Shown here one piece after another: positions 7,222 through 14,912 of a stretch of 26,509 nt of DNA. The stretch lies in the NCBI GenBank assembly GCA_938039305.1, contig CALHUZ010000331.1, positions 1 to 26,509 on the forward strand. The letters are read 5' to 3'. The first letter of the stretch is position 1, and the number at the start of each line of letters is the position of its first letter. Below the pieces are notes generated by a model. The model saw only the letters and a program-made list of their open reading frames with translations. It had not been told where the DNA came from and made no database searches. The translations under genes and the position numbers were made by a program. The stretch is from an uncultured Saprospiraceae bacterium (GTDB taxonomy: Bacteria; Bacteroidota; Bacteroidia; Chitinophagales; Saprospiraceae).

Positions 7222-8832
7222 TTAATCCTCTAAAGCTTCCTCAAATCTTGGAGCGAAAGAATGAGCATCTGCTCTTACCAAATCAGACTTCCAATCAGAA
7301 GGGCAGTCGCTTATAGATAGTAAACAACCATTAGTTATATAAGGGTAAATCTGATCGTAACGTTGGCTAACGTTCATCTCTACTCTTCGATATATGTGTG
7401 ATCTATTGATCTGACTAATCTTTTTAATACCCGAAGCTGCTAACAATTCCATGAAACTAAAAATAGTCTCCTTGTGGAATTCTGCAACCCTTTCTTTTTT
7501 GTCTTTAACCACTAATCCACGCATCAAATGGGGCTCATTAGAAGTGACACCTACTGGGCACGTATTCTTATTACATTCAAGCGCTTGTATGCAGCCTAAT
7601 GCCATCATCATAGCCCTTGCACTATAACATGCATCCGCACCAAGAGCCATTGCTCGAAACATATGGAATCCCGTTACAATCTTGCCGGCAGCGATTAACA
7701 TAATATCCTTCTTTATTCCAAACCCTATCAAGGCATCATAAGCAAAAGCCAAACCCTCTCTTAGTGGCATACCTACAGAATTACTAAATTCTAAAGGCGC
7801 TGCACCAGTACCGCCTTCACCCCCGTCAATTGCTATAAAATCTGGCTTTATCCCTGTTTTAATCATCGCCTTGCAAATCGCCAAAAATTCGGACTTATTA
7901 CCGATACATAGTTTAAATCCTATTGGCTTACCCCCAGACAGATCCCTTAGTTTTTGAATCATCTCCAATAATCCAATAGGCGTATTAAAAGCCTTGTGGT
8001 AAGGAGGTGAAAGGACATCTTGTCCCATAGGTACATTACGTATTTGAGAAATCTCTTCAGTAACTTTCTTTGCGGGTAAAATACCTCCATGTCCGGGCTT
8101 TGCTCCTTGCGACAGCTTGAGCTCTATCATCTTTACATTATCAGCAACAGCCCTCATTTTGAAAAGCTCCTCAGAGAATCCACCATCATCCGCTCTTGAA
8201 CCAAAATATCCCGTACCTATTTGATATATGAGGTCTCCATTGTACTCATTATGGTAAGCGGAGATACCGCCCTCACCTGTATTGTGAGCGAACCCACCGA
8301 TAGCAGCCCCTCCATTGAGTGCCATTATCGCATTCTTACTCAAAGATCCATAGCTCATAGCTGAGACATTAAGCAAACTGCAGCTATAAGGCTTTTTGCA
8401 TTCAGCTCCTCCTACCACGACCCGAGGTTCATCTTCAATATCATCATGACTTAATGCACCGATACTATGATTCATCCATTCATATCCTGTCTCGTAAACA
8501 TTCAATTGTGTACCAAAAGGTGCTGTATCTAAAACATTCTTTGCTCTTTGGTAAATAATCGATCGTAGCATTCGAGAGAATGGACGACCATCGGTATCGG
8601 GCTCTACGAAGTACTGATATATCTTAGGGTGTAGCCAATCCGCTACGTATCGAAAATGTCCAACAATGGGAAAATTACGTCTGATACTTTGCTTGGACTG
8701 CGTGTAATCCACTATTGCTAAAATAAAGAGAGCTCCTATGGCTATCGCCAATGCCCAAAATCCAACTCCAACAAAAAGAGCCAATGCAATGGCTCCAGCT
8801 AGCAAGAGTAATAGAATAACAAATATCATCAT
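7222..8832 (-). CDS. Membrane-anchored FMN-binding glutamate synthase family protein
   Basis: 536 residues. The first 45 are hydrophobic (two closely spaced membrane segments, then the charged TQSKQSIRR). The rest is the FMN/iron-sulfur half of the glutamate synthase large subunit: SAMSYGSLSKNAIMALNGGA, NTGEGGIS, KLSQGAKPGHGGILP, IAIDGGEGGTGAAPLEFSN and the glycine-rich AAGKIVTG. The 3Fe-4S cluster cysteines are kept as C-x5-C-x4-C (Cys414, Cys420, Cys425 in CIQALECNKNTCPVG). The glutaminase domain and the C-terminal beta-helix of GltB are absent, and no gltD lies nearby. Stand-alone proteins like this are widespread, but their substrate is not settled, so I do not call it glutamate synthase. 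Met1 and Met2 are adjacent candidates for the start. It is divergent from the amylase gene. Confidence 0.9.
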   Translation of the reverse strand: MMIFVILLLLLAGAIALALFVGVGFWALAIAIGALFILAIVDYTQSKQSIRRNFPIVGHFRYVADWLHPKIYQYFVEPDTDGRPFSRMLRSIIYQRAKNVLDTAPFGTQLNVYETGYEWMNHSIGALSHDDIEDEPRVVVGGAECKKPYSCSLLNVSAMSYGSLSKNAIMALNGGAAIGGFAHNTGEGGISAYHNEYNGDLIYQIGTGYFGSRADDGGFSEELFKMRAVADNVKMIELKLSQGAKPGHGGILPAKKVTEEISQIRNVPMGQDVLSPPYHKAFNTPIGLLEMIQKLRDLSGGKPIGFKLCIGNKSEFLAICKAMIKTGIKPDFIAIDGGEGGTGAAPLEFSNSVGMPLREGLAFAYDALIGFGIKKDIMLIAAGKIVTGFHMFRAMALGADACYSARAMMMALGCIQALECNKNTCPVGVTSNEPHLMRGLVVKDKKERVAEFHKETIFSFMELLAASGIKKISQINRSHIYRRVEMNVSQRYDQIYPYITNGCLLSISDCPSDWKSDLVRADAHSFAPRFEEALED

Positions 8833-8952
8833 GTTCTGGATTTCACTTTTCTTAAAGGTAAAAGATCACATCTAATTAACCTTATCTTTCAGATCCTTAT
8901 TAGCTATATAACTAGACACCTTAAAAGAAGCTTACCCCAAATATTACACTCT

Positions 8953-10632
8953 ATGAAATTCATACAATACTTCACCTTTACTGCATTGTTGGCTATTTGC
9001 CTTAGTTGTCAACAATCAGTTGAAACATTAGAGACTGGTCCCGATAAAAACTCTTTCATATGGGAAAATGCTACCGTCTACTTCTTGATGACTGATAGAT
9101 TCTTTGATGGGGATTCTAACAATAATTATAAGCATATCGATGAAAATCCTCCTGCACCATTTAGAGGCTATATGGGTGGAGACATAAAAGGGATCACGAG
9201 TAAAGTGAAAGATGGATACTTCAGCGACCTCGGAGTTAATGCAATATGGATGACACCATTGGTTGAACAGATAGATGGTTCAGTAGATGAAGGAACAGGA
9301 AATTCCTTTGGGTTCCATGGATATTGGACAAGAGACTGGACTGCATTGGATGAAAAATTTGGCACGACCGAAGATCTTAAAGAACTAATCCGAACAGCAC
9401 ATAGTCAAGATATTAGGATCCTAATGGATGTTGTAGCCAACCATACAGGGCCAGTCACAGAATTAGATAATCAATGGCCAGAAGAATGGGTTAAGACAAG
9501 TCCAAGATGTACTTATCTGAGTGCAGAGACTACAATAAACTGTACTCTGGTTGAAAATCTACCGGACATACGTACAGAGAGTAGTCAAGAAGTAACGCTA
9601 CCGCCATTTTTGGTAGACAAGTGGCGATCAGAAGGGAGATATGAAAAGGAAGTGAAAGAATTAGATGATTGGTTTAAAGTAACTGGATACAAACGGACTC
9701 CAGTCAATTATGTACTCAAATGGTTAGTAGATTTTATAAAAGAATATGGAGTGGATGGCTTCAGAGTAGATACAGTGAAGCATACAGAAGACGACATATG
9801 GGCTGATCTTTGGAAGCAAGCGAATGAAGCTTATGAGATATACAAAAAGAATCATCCTGACCTTGTATATGATCAAGATGATGAGTTCTATATGGTAGGT
9901 GAAGTATATAACTACTACATCAGTGGAGGAAGAGAATACGACTATGGAGACAAGAAGGTAGATTTCTTCGACGTAGGGTTTAAGAGCCTTGTGAATTTTG
10001 ATTTCAAATCAGATGCTAATGGAGATTATGAGTCAATCTTCTCAAAGTATGACACACTACTTCATGGACCACTAAAGGGAAAGAGTGTCCTTAACTATAT
10101 CAGCTCTCACGATGATGGAGGACCATTTGACAAAGAGAGAAAACGCTCCAAAGAAGCAGGCACCAAATTACTCTTATGCCCGGGAGGTGTTCAGATTTAT
10201 TATGGCGATGAGACCGCACGTTCTCTTTCTGTCGAAGCAGACGGAGATGCGGTGCTTAGGTCATTCATGAACTGGGAAGAACTGGCAAATGATACTAAGA
10301 TCCATGAAGTATCAAGGCAAGAAGTCTTAAATCACTGGCAAAAACTCGGTACTTTCAGAAGAGATAATCCTGCAGTTGGCGCTGGACGTCATGAGATGAT
10401 AAGTCAATCGCCTTACATATGCAGTAGGGTCAGAACTGAAGCCAAATCCAGCAATAAAGTAGTAATAGGGCTTGACTTAACTACTGGTGTAAAGGAGATA
10501 TCTGTCGGAACTATATTTGCTGAAAAGACAAAGCTTAGAGACGCATATGGAGGGGTCACAGGTATCGTAAAAGATGGCAAAGTGATCATTGACACGCCTT
10601 TTGATATAGTACTTCTTGAACTTGTCAATTGA
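8953..10632 (+). CDS. MalS-like alpha-amylase, GH13 lipoprotein
   Basis: Predicted exported hydrolase of alpha-1,4-glucans. The N-terminus is a lipoprotein signal (FTALLAICLSC, lipid-bearing Cys19). The GH13 signature regions are complete: DVVANH at 159-164, GFRVDTVKH at 269-277 with nucleophile Asp273, acid/base Glu317 in MVGEVYNYY, and SSHDD with transition-state Asp387. The stretch LPPFLVDKW...EGRYEKEVKELDDWF before region II resembles E. coli periplasmic MalS (subfamily GH13_19, by recollection). It has 559 residues including a C-terminal beta domain. Two extra Cys (about residues 191 and 198) could pair. It stands alone, with no SusC/SusD or regulator beside it, so it is not part of a classical polysaccharide utilisation locus here. 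A near-match -7 box (TATCTTTC, 8883-8890) lies upstream. Confidence 0.92.
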   Translation: MKFIQYFTFTALLAICLSCQQSVETLETGPDKNSFIWENATVYFLMTDRFFDGDSNNNYKHIDENPPAPFRGYMGGDIKGITSKVKDGYFSDLGVNAIWMTPLVEQIDGSVDEGTGNSFGFHGYWTRDWTALDEKFGTTEDLKELIRTAHSQDIRILMDVVANHTGPVTELDNQWPEEWVKTSPRCTYLSAETTINCTLVENLPDIRTESSQEVTLPPFLVDKWRSEGRYEKEVKELDDWFKVTGYKRTPVNYVLKWLVDFIKEYGVDGFRVDTVKHTEDDIWADLWKQANEAYEIYKKNHPDLVYDQDDEFYMVGEVYNYYISGGREYDYGDKKVDFFDVGFKSLVNFDFKSDANGDYESIFSKYDTLLHGPLKGKSVLNYISSHDDGGPFDKERKRSKEAGTKLLLCPGGVQIYYGDETARSLSVEADGDAVLRSFMNWEELANDTKIHEVSRQEVLNHWQKLGTFRRDNPAVGAGRHEMISQSPYICSRVRTEAKSSNKVVIGLDLTTGVKEISVGTIFAEKTKLRDAYGGVTGIVKDGKVIIDTPFDIVLLELVN

Positions 10633-10671
10633 CGCTTAAAAAAGCTAATCTTAAAGCAACTTAAAATGGCG

Positions 10672-10679
10672 TAATTTTG
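10672..10679 (+). promoter_or_regulatory. Putative -7 promoter element for the osmC-like gene
   Basis: TAATTTTG matches TAnnTTTG exactly, 28 bases upstream of the ATG at 10708. No convincing TTG is seen at the -33 distance, so the match is partial. Confidence 0.45.
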
Positions 10680-10707
10680 GCGGTCTATTTAACCTAATGT
10701 CTCAGTC

Positions 10708-11124
10708 ATGAATATACAATTGAATCGCGTAGACAGTGCTTTTCGCATGAAAGCTCACAACGAGAGAGGAGATCTTCTATACACTGATGGATCAGAAGCC
10801 ATCGGAGCAAGCGCAAGAGGATGGAGGCCCATGGAGCTTCTTCTTGTTAGTCTTGCGGGCTGTAGTGTGATTGATATCATCTCGGTATTGAAAAAACAAC
10901 GCCAAGATGTCAAAGACATAAAGATTGATGTATCAGGTACAAAGCGTGATGGTATACCATCTCCATATGAGACTATTAATGTCCACTTCACGGTGTCTGG
11001 TCAAGTAAAAGAGACGAAGATGGAAAAGGCAATAGAGCTCACAAAAGGTAAGTATTGCTCAGTTTATTTTTCTTTGCATCCAGAGATAGTTGTGTCATAT
11101 ACATATGACATCATAACTTCTTAA
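10708..11124 (+). CDS. OsmC/Ohr family peroxidase
   Basis: 138-residue cytoplasmic protein of the OsmC/Ohr family, thiol peroxidases that reduce organic hydroperoxides. Both family cysteines are present: Cys52 in VSLAGCSVIDI at the start of the central helix and Cys117 in GKYCSVYFSL. The upstream GASARGWRPMELLLVSLA contains the conserved Arg/Pro-x-Glu-Leu region. Length is typical. It is closer to the YhfA-like OsmC group than to Ohr, judging by the spacing and the GKYCSV motif; this is a judgement from memory. It follows the amylase by 75 bases with its own -7 element, and a hairpin overlaps its stop codon, so it is probably a single-gene unit. Confidence 0.92.
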   Translation: MNIQLNRVDSAFRMKAHNERGDLLYTDGSEAIGASARGWRPMELLLVSLAGCSVIDIISVLKKQRQDVKDIKIDVSGTKRDGIPSPYETINVHFTVSGQVKETKMEKAIELTKGKYCSVYFSLHPEIVVSYTYDIITS

Positions 11125-11145
11125 AAACTGAGTTTTAATAAGAAG
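11117..11145 (+). terminator. Hairpin overlapping the osmC-like stop codon
   Basis: CTTCTTA pairs with TAAGAAG and the inner AAAAC pairs with GTTTT around a TGA loop, giving 12 pairs with a two-base bulge on the 3' side. The stop codon lies inside the 5' arm. No long T-run follows. It probably separates this gene from metZ. Confidence 0.45.
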
Positions 11146-11195
11146 ATCGTTTATACTTAACCCGAGTCGACACATCAATTACCAATCCAACAGGG

Positions 11196-12362
11196 ATGAA
11201 AGATAATACTAAAGCCATACGAGACCAACTTGGTCGTACTTCCTATCGGGAGCACAGTGTGCCAGTATACCTGACATCGAGCTTTGTGTATGATAGTGCA
11301 GAGCATGCTGAGGCAATGTTCGCCGGAGAAAAAGAAGGTGATATCTATTCTAGATTCACCAATCCAAACACGACTGAGCTAATCAACAAATTCTGTCGCT
11401 TAGAAAAAGCTGAAAAAGGCGTAGCTACTGCTTCCGGTATGGCTGCTGTGTTTAACACATTTGCGGCGCATTTAAAAACGGGAGATCATGTGATCGCCTG
11501 TTCCGCACTATTTGGAAATTCGATTTATATTATAAAAAACATCTTACCATCGTGGGGTATCGAGTATACGTTGATCGATGTCGATGATGAAGAGGGATGG
11601 ATATCTGCCTTTAAGGCAAATACCAAAATGGTTCTAATTGAAACGCCGACTAATCCAGGATTAGAATTACTGAATATGTCGTGGTTAGCGGATCTTTGTC
11701 GAAAACACAAAGCAATCTATTGTGTAGACAATTGTTTTGCAACTCCTATCCTTCAAAAGCCAATGAATCACGGTGCAGATCTTGTTATTCATTCTGCTAC
11801 AAAGTGGATAGATGGACAAGGAAGAGTACTTGGAGGGCTTGTAGTGGGAAAAGAAGAATATGTCCAACCAATATTTGATTTTCTAAGAAGAACTGGGGCA
11901 TGTCTTTCTCCTTTCAATGCATGGCTGTTGAGCAAAAGTGCCGAGACGCTTGAATTGCGTATGGAGCGACATTGTTCTAATGCCCTGAAGCTTGCGTCTT
12001 ATTTTGAAAGTCATCAGATGATTACGAAAGTCATTTACCCATACTTACCTTCTCACCGACAATACGAATTAGCTAAAGAGCAAATGACTGCAGGTGGAGG
12101 TATTGTAACTGTTGAAGTAGATTCAGATAAATCTGGTGTTTTCAAATTCATAAATCAACTGACCATTCCAACTATAACTGCAAATCTGGGTGATAGTAGA
12201 ACAATCATAACTCATCCATCAACCACAACACATAGCAAGTTGTCGCTATCAGAACAGGAAGAAGTAGGTATAAAACCTTCTACACTAAGAATCTCAGTTG
12301 GATTAGAGGACATAGATGATCTGGTAGAGGACTTTGATCAAGCACTAAATAAGTTAGCATGA
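11196..12362 (+). CDS. metZ: O-acyl-homoserine sulfhydrylase (MetZ type)
   Basis: PLP enzyme that replaces the acyl group of O-acetyl- or O-succinylhomoserine with sulfide to give homocysteine. Its 388 residues have the Cys/Met metabolism fold: YLTSSFVYDSAE, YSRFTNPN, ATASGMAAVF, PLP-binding VDNCFATPILQKP and Schiff-base Lys203 in HSATKWIDGQGRVLGG. This last motif, with the DGQGRVLGG tail, is the MetZ mark rather than MetB or MetY. The gene overlaps metX by 4 bases (ATGA), so the two proteins are made together. With MetX as partner, O-acetylhomoserine is the likelier substrate, but some MetX enzymes make the succinyl ester, so acyl choice is open. The 71 bases upstream contain no recognisable SAM riboswitch. 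Confidence 0.93.
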   Translation: MKDNTKAIRDQLGRTSYREHSVPVYLTSSFVYDSAEHAEAMFAGEKEGDIYSRFTNPNTTELINKFCRLEKAEKGVATASGMAAVFNTFAAHLKTGDHVIACSALFGNSIYIIKNILPSWGIEYTLIDVDDEEGWISAFKANTKMVLIETPTNPGLELLNMSWLADLCRKHKAIYCVDNCFATPILQKPMNHGADLVIHSATKWIDGQGRVLGGLVVGKEEYVQPIFDFLRRTGACLSPFNAWLLSKSAETLELRMERHCSNALKLASYFESHQMITKVIYPYLPSHRQYELAKEQMTAGGGIVTVEVDSDKSGVFKFINQLTIPTITANLGDSRTIITHPSTTTHSKLSLSEQEEVGIKPSTLRISVGLEDIDDLVEDFDQALNKLA

Positions 12363-13375
12363 TCGAAACCATAACTTTTGATACGGCCCTACCACTTGAG
12401 ATGGGCGGAGAATTAGTAGCTCCTACTGTGGCCTACTCACAATTCGGCACACTCAATGAAGATAAAAGTAACGTTATAGTTGTCTGTCATGCATTGACAG
12501 CCAATAGTGATGTTAGTGATTGGTGGAATGGTCTTTTTGGTTCAGGAAAATTATTTGATCCAGACGAGTACTTCATCATTTGCATCAATAATCTGGGGTC
12601 ACCTTATGGCACCTCTTCTCCAAAATCAGAAGATCCTAATGGAGAAAGATATGGGATGGACTTCCCGTCATATACATTAAGAGATACGGCTTCGCTTCAT
12701 CGTCGGTTTCTATCTCATCTCGGTATAGAAAAAATACATCTGTTAGCAGGTGGTTCTTGCGGTGGAAACATAGCTCAAGAGTTAGCTATCATGATGGGCG
12801 ATCAAGTAAATGAGATGATCATCATGTGTTGTAGTGCTTATGAAACACCATGGGTCATCAGTATACACGAATCACAACGGATGGCGATAGAGGCAGATAA
12901 TTCTCTCTACGAAAAGACACCTGAAGCTGGCCGGAAAGGATTGCGAGGAGCTAGGGCCTTCGCACTACCCTTCTATAGATCTCACCCTTCTTTTAAAATC
13001 AGGCAGTCAGAAGACAACACTGATAAAGTAGATAACTTCAAAGCTTCGAGCTATGTGAGATATCAAGGAGAGAAGTTTATAAATAGATATGATGCACACT
13101 GCTACTATAAGCAGTTAAGTGCCTTAGATACTCATCACATAGCAAGGGGAAGAGAAACAGTTGAGAAAGCACTTGCAATGATATCAGCAAAAACTTTAGT
13201 AATTGGGTTTAGCACGGATCTGTTGATACCTATCATCGAGCAGGAGATCATAGCGAATCATATCCCTGATGGAAGTTTTGCAGTTGTTGAAACTCAATTT
13301 GGTCATGATGCCTTCTTGATTGAAACAGACGCGATACAAAGTCAAATCAATCTATGGAGAAATAAAAAAGTATAA
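12359..13375 (+). CDS. metX: Homoserine O-acyltransferase (MetX)
   Basis: Alpha/beta-hydrolase enzyme that acylates homoserine from acyl-CoA, the first dedicated step of methionine synthesis. 338 residues. The catalytic triad can be placed: nucleophile Ser133 in AGGSCGGNIAQELA, Asp287 in GFSTDLLIP and His316 in QFGHDAFLIE. Further family marks are CHALTANSD, YGMDFPSYTLRD and the DAHCYYKQ stretch. Compared with textbook bacterial MetX, the elbow is GGSCGG instead of GGSMGG, and the oxyanion-side motif reads LGSPYGTSSP instead of LGGCxGTTGP. Acetyl- and succinyl-specific MetX cannot be told apart by name, so I leave the acyl donor open. The gene overlaps metZ by 4 bases and cvfB by 1 base. Confidence 0.9.
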   Translation: MIETITFDTALPLEMGGELVAPTVAYSQFGTLNEDKSNVIVVCHALTANSDVSDWWNGLFGSGKLFDPDEYFIICINNLGSPYGTSSPKSEDPNGERYGMDFPSYTLRDTASLHRRFLSHLGIEKIHLLAGGSCGGNIAQELAIMMGDQVNEMIIMCCSAYETPWVISIHESQRMAIEADNSLYEKTPEAGRKGLRGARAFALPFYRSHPSFKIRQSEDNTDKVDNFKASSYVRYQGEKFINRYDAHCYYKQLSALDTHHIARGRETVEKALAMISAKTLVIGFSTDLLIPIIEQEIIANHIPDGSFAVVETQFGHDAFLIETDAIQSQINLWRNKKV

Positions 13376-14202
13376 TGGAGATCTGCGCATTTCATACACT
13401 TAAGGCAACTAGAGAAACACGACAGGGTTTCTTTCTTCAAGATGAGGAAGGAGAAGAGATACTTCTTCCTTCTAAATTCGTACCAGATGACCTGAGTGAA
13501 AATGATGAAATCGAAGTGTTCGTTTTTTATGATGGACAAGATCAAGTTACATGCACGACACAAAAGCCATTGATACAACCATATGGGTTTGCTTTTCTAA
13601 AATGCGTCGACAATGCACCCTTTGGGGCATTTATGGATTGGGGCTTAGACAGAGACTTGCTCGTTCCTAATGCAGAGCAGATGCGCCCTATGACTCCAGG
13701 TCAATCGTACCTGACATATCTATTCGTAGATGAGCAAGACAGGATCACAGGTACAACTCATATAGATAGATGTTTCTCCAATGAAGATTTTGATCTCGAA
13801 ATAGGAACAAAAGTCAGTTTACTGGTTTATCAATTCACAGATATCGGAATTAAGGTTGTTATCAATCAAACATATGATGGTCTGTTATATAGAGACCAAG
13901 TCCAAGCGCCGCTAAGACATGCTCATGTAGTAGACGGGTATATCAGTCGAATAAGAGAGGGAAACAAAATCGATGTTTCACTTCATAGATTTGGTTATGG
14001 TAAGGTGGTCGATAAGAAAGATCCTATCATAGAAGCTCTTACGAAAGCTGGTGGCTTTCTGCCACTACATGATAAAAGTAGTCCAGGGGAAATCCAAAAG
14101 CATCTTCAGATCAGTAAGAAGATGTTTAAGAAGGTTATAGGTGGACTATATAAAGAAAAGAAAATCAGAATAGAGCCTGATGGGATATATCTGGTGAAGT
14201 AG
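13375..14202 (+). CDS. cvfB: CvfB-like S1-domain RNA-binding protein
   Basis: 275 residues, matching the YitL/CvfB family in length and layout. Residues 1-60 form a first S1-like barrel (RQGFFLQDEEGEEILLPSKF). Two S1 repeats follow (GFAFLKCVDNAPFGAFMDWG with LLVPNAEQM, and a repeat around HVVDGYISRIREGNKIDVSL). The C-terminal winged helix (about 220-275) reads TKAGGFLPLHDKSSPGEI and KKMFKKVIGGLYKEKKI. The family binds RNA and affects virulence gene expression in Staphylococcus; its role in Bacteroidota is not known. The ATG shares one base with the metX stop (TAATG), so translation is coupled to the methionine genes. Confidence 0.9.
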   Translation: MEICAFHTLKATRETRQGFFLQDEEGEEILLPSKFVPDDLSENDEIEVFVFYDGQDQVTCTTQKPLIQPYGFAFLKCVDNAPFGAFMDWGLDRDLLVPNAEQMRPMTPGQSYLTYLFVDEQDRITGTTHIDRCFSNEDFDLEIGTKVSLLVYQFTDIGIKVVINQTYDGLLYRDQVQAPLRHAHVVDGYISRIREGNKIDVSLHRFGYGKVVDKKDPIIEALTKAGGFLPLHDKSSPGEIQKHLQISKKMFKKVIGGLYKEKKIRIEPDGIYLVK

Positions 14203-14259
14203 TCGATCTGTGTATTTGGCGAAAGCTAAATAGTAACTATCAGAAAAGGAAGAAAGGCG

Positions 14260-14610
14260 CTACGTCTTACTGAGCCTAAGAGCTTTGATCAGCTCATCCT
14301 TTTTATCAAATATCCTAATAATGTACACCCCGCGGCTAAGATCATCGACATCATAAGCATTATCTGAAGTCGCCATGACTTTCTTGACCCGCTTACCTAT
14401 TATGTTGTTGATAGTAATGTACTTGACTTGTCCTTCAGGAACCGTGATTTTGAATCTATCAGTCGCTGGATTAGGAAATATTTTAATCTGCGCTGATTTG
14501 ATAGGCGTCGAAACATTCACTCCAGATGTGGACAAAGACTGAGCAGTACCACTCATAGAGCAGCAGCCAAGTATCAATCCAAAAATCAAGTGAACGAAGA
14601 ATCCTCTCAT
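14260..14610 (-). CDS. Solitary T9SS type A sorting-domain protein
   Basis: 116 residues from the ATG at 14610; a GTG 18 bases further upstream is in frame but less likely. It starts with a signal peptide (RGFFVHLIFGLILGCCSMSGTAQ). After a short Ser/Thr-rich linker the remainder is one Por secretion tail: IKIFPNPATDRFKI, TINNIIGKRVKKV, LSRGVYIIRIFDKK and the terminal KALRLSKT. This is the C-terminal signal that type IX substrates use to cross the outer membrane. Here there is no cargo domain: signal peptide and sorting domain are nearly the whole protein. It could be a remnant of a larger secreted protein or a true mini-substrate. A family name for the fold is sure; the role is not. It converges on cvfB. 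Confidence 0.85.
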   Translation of the reverse strand: MRGFFVHLIFGLILGCCSMSGTAQSLSTSGVNVSTPIKSAQIKIFPNPATDRFKITVPEGQVKYITINNIIGKRVKKVMATSDNAYDVDDLSRGVYIIRIFDKKDELIKALRLSKT

Positions 14611-14614
14611 ATCA

Positions 14615-14628
14615 GTGTAAATATACAC
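14615..14628 (-). promoter_or_regulatory. Perfect inverted repeat just upstream of the sorting-domain gene
   Basis: GTGTA-AATA-TACAC is a perfect 5-bp inverted repeat with a 4-base loop, only 4 bases from the ATG at 14610. In the mRNA it would form a hairpin over the ribosome entry region; in DNA it could be an operator half-site pair. Confidence 0.3.
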
Positions 14629-14712
14629 GCTAAACTTAAATCAATGATGTAAAGAACTGTTAAAGGAAGCCTAACTAATAGGGTTTATAGCAACTTTCGA
14701 CAGTTTCTGCAT

Positions 14713-14763
14713 CAAATATAACAATTATCAATAATATGTAATATACTGTATCACATACTTTTG
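14713..14763. promoter_or_regulatory. Two diverging -7 elements in the 14611-14912 gap
   Basis: The 302-base gap holds two exact TAnnTTTG matches pointing outward: TATATTTG on the minus strand (14713-14720), towards the sorting-domain gene, and TACTTTTG on the plus strand (14756-14763), towards the FAD oxidoreductase. Neither has a good TTG at the -33 distance. Leaders would be about 95 and 140 bases. A minus-strand frame of 62 codons covers both elements and is not believed to be a gene. Nothing else recognisable lies in the gap. Confidence 0.35.
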
Positions 14764-14912
14764 TTCGCAACGGAAAGATAACAAGAGGGAATGACTTGCA
14801 TCCAAGGGTAATCACTAGGTAAGCTGAAAGACGTTTAGTATAGAAATAATGAAAAGCACACAAGTTGAGTGTCCGACAGTTAGTTATCTTACAGAATCAC
14901 TCAAAATAAGCT

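Noticed and set aside
11125..11195. Possible SAM or methionine riboswitch upstream of metZ
   Set aside because: The gap is only 71 bases and shows none of the conserved helices or core sequences; most of its structure is the hairpin at the end of the osmC-like gene.
14675..14863. 62-codon minus-strand frame in the gap before the FAD oxidoreductase
   Set aside because: It covers two outward-pointing -7 elements, has no family likeness and its composition does not look coding; a tiny membrane peptide cannot be wholly excluded.
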